A model generated the notes under the pieces. The model was not told the DNA's origin, did not search any database, and worked only from the letters and a program-made list of their open reading frames with translations. From a bacterium Ga0077546 (lineage in GTDB: Bacteria; Cyanobacteriota; Vampirovibrionia; Obscuribacterales; Obscuribacteraceae): a stretch of DNA of 9,392 nt. How positions within the stretch are numbered: position 1 is the stretch's first letter; every line of letters starts with the position of its first letter. Below, one piece after another: positions 6,769-9,392 of this stretch. Location of the stretch: the NCBI GenBank assembly GCA_001464165.1, contig LNEX01000195.1:1-9392 (forward strand), given 5' to 3'. The position numbers and the translations under genes were made by a program.

Positions 6769-6819
6769 GTCGCAACCGCACCAAAGGGTACAATAAGTAC
6801 TCTTAGCTACGGTTGTGGT
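6769..6819 (+). promoter_or_regulatory. Two-tier hairpin just before the kinase start
   Basis: The outer stem pairs 6769-6778 (GTCGCAACCG) with 6810-6819 (CGGTTGTGGT), ten pairs of which three are G-U. The inner stem pairs 6786-6791 (GGGTAC) with 6797-6802 (GTACTC), six pairs with one G-U, around the loop AATAA. Seven unpaired bases lie on each side between the stems. The structure ends two bases before the ATG at 6822 and would bury the alternative TTG start at 6813. No T-run follows, so it is not an intrinsic terminator. A role in controlling kinase translation is inferred. Confidence 0.4.
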
Positions 6820-6821
6820 CG

Positions 6822-9089
6822 ATGGCCCGTAAAAGTGAAATCAAATTTCACCACTATCGAGAAATTGCAGCCATGGCAACGTGGTGGAAAGCAATTTTTC
6901 TCACACCAATCTGGGCATTCATGCTGATAATGCCTTTTGGGGCCTTTGTCAGGTTTTACATGCCGGACATGCTAGGTGTCAGTTTTCTATTTGTAGTCTT
7001 GCTCGGGCTTCTGTACTTTTGCCGCGACTTAAACAGACGCTTTGTCACTGTCACAGATAAGGATGTCTATTTTGGCATGGGCAGCTACAAACTTAGCAGC
7101 TTAAAACGCATCAAAATTGGCTACGTCTTTAAGTTCTTCAATATTTCACCGTCGCAACTTGCCTTAGATTTTGAAGAAGAAGAAGGAAAGATACGCCGTC
7201 TAGATTTGGATTTAGCATCAATTAGCGGTGAAGACAGTGAAGCTCTAGTAGATTTACTGAGTAGAAAAGTATCACAGCTAAAGATAGATGATGACGTAGA
7301 GCGCACGCTGATATCTGGCAAATCGCTGGTTGTTACACCCCCTCATGATCCGGATCACATTGAGATAAAATATCATGGCATGCGCCTAGCTGAAGAACTA
7401 CCAGCAGTGCTAGACCATACTATTTTCGAATGGTCGCGAATTGTGGGTCCGATTGGCACTCTGCTTCTAAGCACGCCAGTATGGCTCTGGTACAACTGGA
7501 CTCTCATGAACGCTCTGCGCGACTATACACAGTATGAGCCCAATAAACAATTTTATGATGAACTCATTCAAGTCTTGGGCGTTGTTAACGTCGCTGCATC
7601 TACTGGTGTCTCTGCCTTTCAGCAGTTTATAGAACTGATTATAAACTCACCTTTTGTAACCATTGGCCTCGTTCTGCTTTTTGTCTACGGATTCTTTAAC
7701 CTCTTTATCGCGGGGTTGTTGAGCCCAAACAAAATGACGATTACCCCAGAGGAACTCTCTCTTGATATGTGGCAGAACCTATGGTCTTACAATGCCACCA
7801 CGGTTAAGTGGAATGAAGTTGAAAACGTCTCACTTCGAGCCCCTGGAGAGAGTGCAGATCCAAACCAATGGGAAGTTGTATTCACAGGTAAGGAAAATAA
7901 AAGTTTGGCAAATCTTCCTCTTTCTTCTGTGAGCGTAGAGGACAGACCCAAACTAGCGGCAGCGATTGAACGTTTCGCTCCAAAGTCTAGTGTTGAAGCA
8001 CAGTTAACTGAGGCTTTAAGACCGCGCCAGGACAAATCATACACAGAGTTGTGGCTACAGTCACTAAATAGCAGTTCTCTGGTTAATCTAGATCCACTTG
8101 AAGAAGGTCATCTGCTAAAAGGTGGAAGCTACGAGATTATCAACACCCTCGCCATTGGAGGCGAAGGTGTCGCCTACCTCGCTCATGATTTGAGGCAAGT
8201 TAGCAGTGGATTGGTATCGGATGTAGTGCTCAAAGAGACATTGATTCCGGCCTATGTAGACAAAGAAATTCAACAGCAATGTATAGAGCGCTTTGAGAGA
8301 GAAGCACGTCTACTAAAGGAGCTTCAAAGTGAGCACATAGTCGAACTAAATCAGTATTTCATTGAAGATAAGCGCTGTTACTTGGTGCTGGAATATATTA
8401 AGGGCCAAAATTTGCGTCAGCTAGTTGCAGAAAGAGGGGCTCTAGAGCCTGAACTTGTGCTTGAGTTGGCTCAGCAAATGACAGACATATTGGCCTTCTT
8501 ACATAGCAAGCAAATTATTCATCGAGACTTCACTCCAGATAATTTGATTATGCAAGCCAACGGGAAGCTCAAGTTGATTGACTTCAACGTTGCCAGTGAG
8601 TGCAAAGACGACGGCAAAACAGGAACTATTGTCGGCAAACATGCTTATGTGCCACCAGAACAATTTAGGGGTAAACCCTGCGAAGCAAGCGATATTTATG
8701 CTCTTGGAGCAACGCTATTCTATCTTGCAACAGGCGAAGATCCTGAACCAATTTCGCAGTCGTCACTCACCAAAGCCGACATTGGAACTGACAAGAACAA
8801 TCAGTCGCTGAAGAGACTAGATCTAATTATCAAGGCATGCACCTCTATGTCGCTCAAAACTAGACTGGCAAATACATATGAATTGAACAATGCCTTGAGC
8901 GACGATGGAGATAAGAACTCGCAACCAGTTGCAGAAATAGCTGCTGAAACAGTTATGGAAGAAGTTGCAAAAGAAGAAACGGGCGGAAGGATTTCAACTG
9001 CTAAAAACGGCCTTGAATCTGTGGCGATAAAAAAAACAAATAGTGAGAAGAAGACGAAACAAGCAGCGGAGCAGCCATGGCAAACATAA
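6822..9089 (+). CDS. Membrane Ser/Thr-type protein kinase with duplicated TM/PH-like N-terminal region
   Basis: This 755-residue protein has a Hanks-type kinase domain at its C-terminal half, predicted to phosphorylate proteins from the cytoplasmic face. Residues are numbered from the ATG. Four likely membrane helices lie at about 24-44, 50-67, 209-226 and 277-300. Each pair is followed by a beta-rich block (about 74-150 and 304-386) resembling bacterial PH-like domains. Kinase motifs (about 435-692): glycine loop IGGEGVAYLAHD (445-456), VVLKE with Lys471, alpha-C Glu494, catalytic loop HRDFTPDN (567-574), metal-binding DFN (587-589), PPEQFRG (611-617), and DIYALGATLFYLATG (624-638). Lys, Glu, both Asp residues and Asn are kept, so it should be catalytic. 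The odd points are Thr in place of the usual Lys after HRD and DFN in place of DFG. A Lys/Glu-rich tail (about 693-755) follows. The TTG at 6813 would add three residues; neither start has a clear ribosome binding site, and ATG is preferred. Confidence 0.9.
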   Translation: MARKSEIKFHHYREIAAMATWWKAIFLTPIWAFMLIMPFGAFVRFYMPDMLGVSFLFVVLLGLLYFCRDLNRRFVTVTDKDVYFGMGSYKLSSLKRIKIGYVFKFFNISPSQLALDFEEEEGKIRRLDLDLASISGEDSEALVDLLSRKVSQLKIDDDVERTLISGKSLVVTPPHDPDHIEIKYHGMRLAEELPAVLDHTIFEWSRIVGPIGTLLLSTPVWLWYNWTLMNALRDYTQYEPNKQFYDELIQVLGVVNVAASTGVSAFQQFIELIINSPFVTIGLVLLFVYGFFNLFIAGLLSPNKMTITPEELSLDMWQNLWSYNATTVKWNEVENVSLRAPGESADPNQWEVVFTGKENKSLANLPLSSVSVEDRPKLAAAIERFAPKSSVEAQLTEALRPRQDKSYTELWLQSLNSSSLVNLDPLEEGHLLKGGSYEIINTLAIGGEGVAYLAHDLRQVSSGLVSDVVLKETLIPAYVDKEIQQQCIERFEREARLLKELQSEHIVELNQYFIEDKRCYLVLEYIKGQNLRQLVAERGALEPELVLELAQQMTDILAFLHSKQIIHRDFTPDNLIMQANGKLKLIDFNVASECKDDGKTGTIVGKHAYVPPEQFRGKPCEASDIYALGATLFYLATGEDPEPISQSSLTKADIGTDKNNQSLKRLDLIIKACTSMSLKTRLANTYELNNALSDDGDKNSQPVAEIAAETVMEEVAKEETGGRISTAKNGLESVAIKKTNSEKKTKQAAEQPWQT
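9068..9071 (+). promoter_or_regulatory. Ribosome binding site inside the kinase 3' end
   Basis: GGAG at 9068-9071 lies five bases before the ATG at 9077. It is the best ribosome binding site on the plus strand of this window and supports the overlapping downstream gene as real. Confidence 0.6.
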
Positions 9090-9392
9090 AAGCTTTGCAG
9101 AACGCCAGTGGTGAGTCTCAGACTATTAGTCTGCCCTATTCAGATAAAACCAGGCAGTCACTACTAACGGCCCTGCGCATGTCTATTGTGGTCTGGGGTC
9201 TTTTCCCTATGGCAGCATGCCTGTTAGGCGTTGTGGGCTTGTTTTATTCAGAGCTAATCAGCCACGACCCCGCTAACCGAATACGCGACTGCTTTTTGAT
9301 AATGAGTGGTTTAGTCATTCCTACGCTATTCGGACTTGCCAGGCGCAACATCAGCAAGGCAGCACGTTTGCTAGACAAAAACGGGACTGAAG
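9077..9392 (+). CDS. Membrane protein of unknown family, N-terminal 105 residues
   Basis: This reading frame opens inside the last codons of the kinase gene (overlap 9077-9089, shifted frame) and stays open to the right edge, so the C-terminus is missing. A GGAG five bases before the ATG supports the start, and the overlap implies translation coupled to the kinase. The visible part has a polar N-terminus (1-30), a hydrophobic helix at about 36-57 (MSIVVWGLFPMAACLLGVVGLF), a short loop holding SHDPANRIRD, a second helix at about 72-88 (CFLIMSGLVIPTLFGLA), and a basic stretch RRNISKAARLLDKNG. Two helices followed by basic residues is the same order seen at the kinase N-terminus, so it could be a second, related kinase or sensor protein. 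It could equally be a small partner protein. No family can be assigned from this fragment. Confidence 0.75.
   Translation, partial: MANIKALQNASGESQTISLPYSDKTRQSLLTALRMSIVVWGLFPMAACLLGVVGLFYSELISHDPANRIRDCFLIMSGLVIPTLFGLARRNISKAARLLDKNGTE

Noticed and set aside
6786..6802. GGGTAC/GTACTC hairpin as an intrinsic terminator after htrA
   Set aside because: The stem is short with one G-U pair and no T-run follows; read-through into the kinase gene is more likely.
6813..6821. TTG at 6813 as the kinase start
   Set aside because: It adds only three residues, has no ribosome binding site in front and falls inside a predicted stem; the ATG at 6822 is simpler, though not proven.
1..9392. CRISPR arrays, tRNA or rRNA genes, insertion sequences, attachment sites
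   Set aside because: No regularly spaced repeats with spacers, no cloverleaf or rRNA-like stretches and no transposase or integrase frames were seen on either strand.

Overview
The window looks like a piece of a bacterial chromosome with moderate base composition. It holds five genes on the minus strand and three on the plus strand, diverging from a gap of about 120 bases at 5385-5502. Nothing in it points to a phage, plasmid or insertion sequence. The lineage cannot be fixed from sequence alone. A one-PDZ HtrA protease of the kind common in cyanobacteria, a membrane-fused eukaryote-like kinase with an HRDxTPDN loop, and small Ser/Asn-rich proteins suggest a cyanobacteria-related, non-photosynthetic group (Vampirovibrionia/Melainabacteria, for example Obscuribacterales). 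That is inference, held with low confidence.

Minus strand, in transcription order (right to left): a membrane-anchored TPR protein (5384-4470), a ligase-associated metallo-beta-lactamase/beta-CASP exonuclease (4467-3445), an ATP-dependent DNA ligase (3448-1820), a low-complexity protein of unknown function (1684-1043), and a ligase-associated DEXH helicase that runs off the left edge (901-1). Exonuclease, ligase and helicase are the core of the known bacterial ligase-associated DNA damage response cassette. Its usual fourth member, the phosphoesterase PdeM, is not in view and may lie past the left edge. The first three genes are tightly packed (a 2-nt gap, then a 4-nt ATGA overlap), so they are probably co-translated. 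The unknown gene and the two gaps around it (135 and 141 bases) interrupt the cassette between ligase and helicase. The gap just before the helicase is rich in inverted repeats. One 11-bp arm directly abuts the helicase ribosome binding site and competes with a second hairpin, which looks like a post-transcriptional switch.

Plus strand: a membrane-anchored HtrA/Deg serine protease (5503-6750), then a 755-residue membrane Ser/Thr-type kinase (6822-9089), then a membrane protein whose start lies inside the end of the kinase gene and which continues past the right edge (9077-9392+). The kinase has an apparently duplicated N-terminal module (two membrane helices followed by a PH-like beta-rich block, twice) before the catalytic domain. 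It also departs from canonical motifs (HRDFTPDN, DFN). A protease, a kinase and a coupled membrane protein together suggest envelope stress or signalling, but no substrate can be read from the sequence.

The best candidates for something undescribed are the structured leader before the helicase, the unknown gene and TPR gene attached to the repair cassette, and the duplicated-sensor kinase with its overlapping membrane partner.
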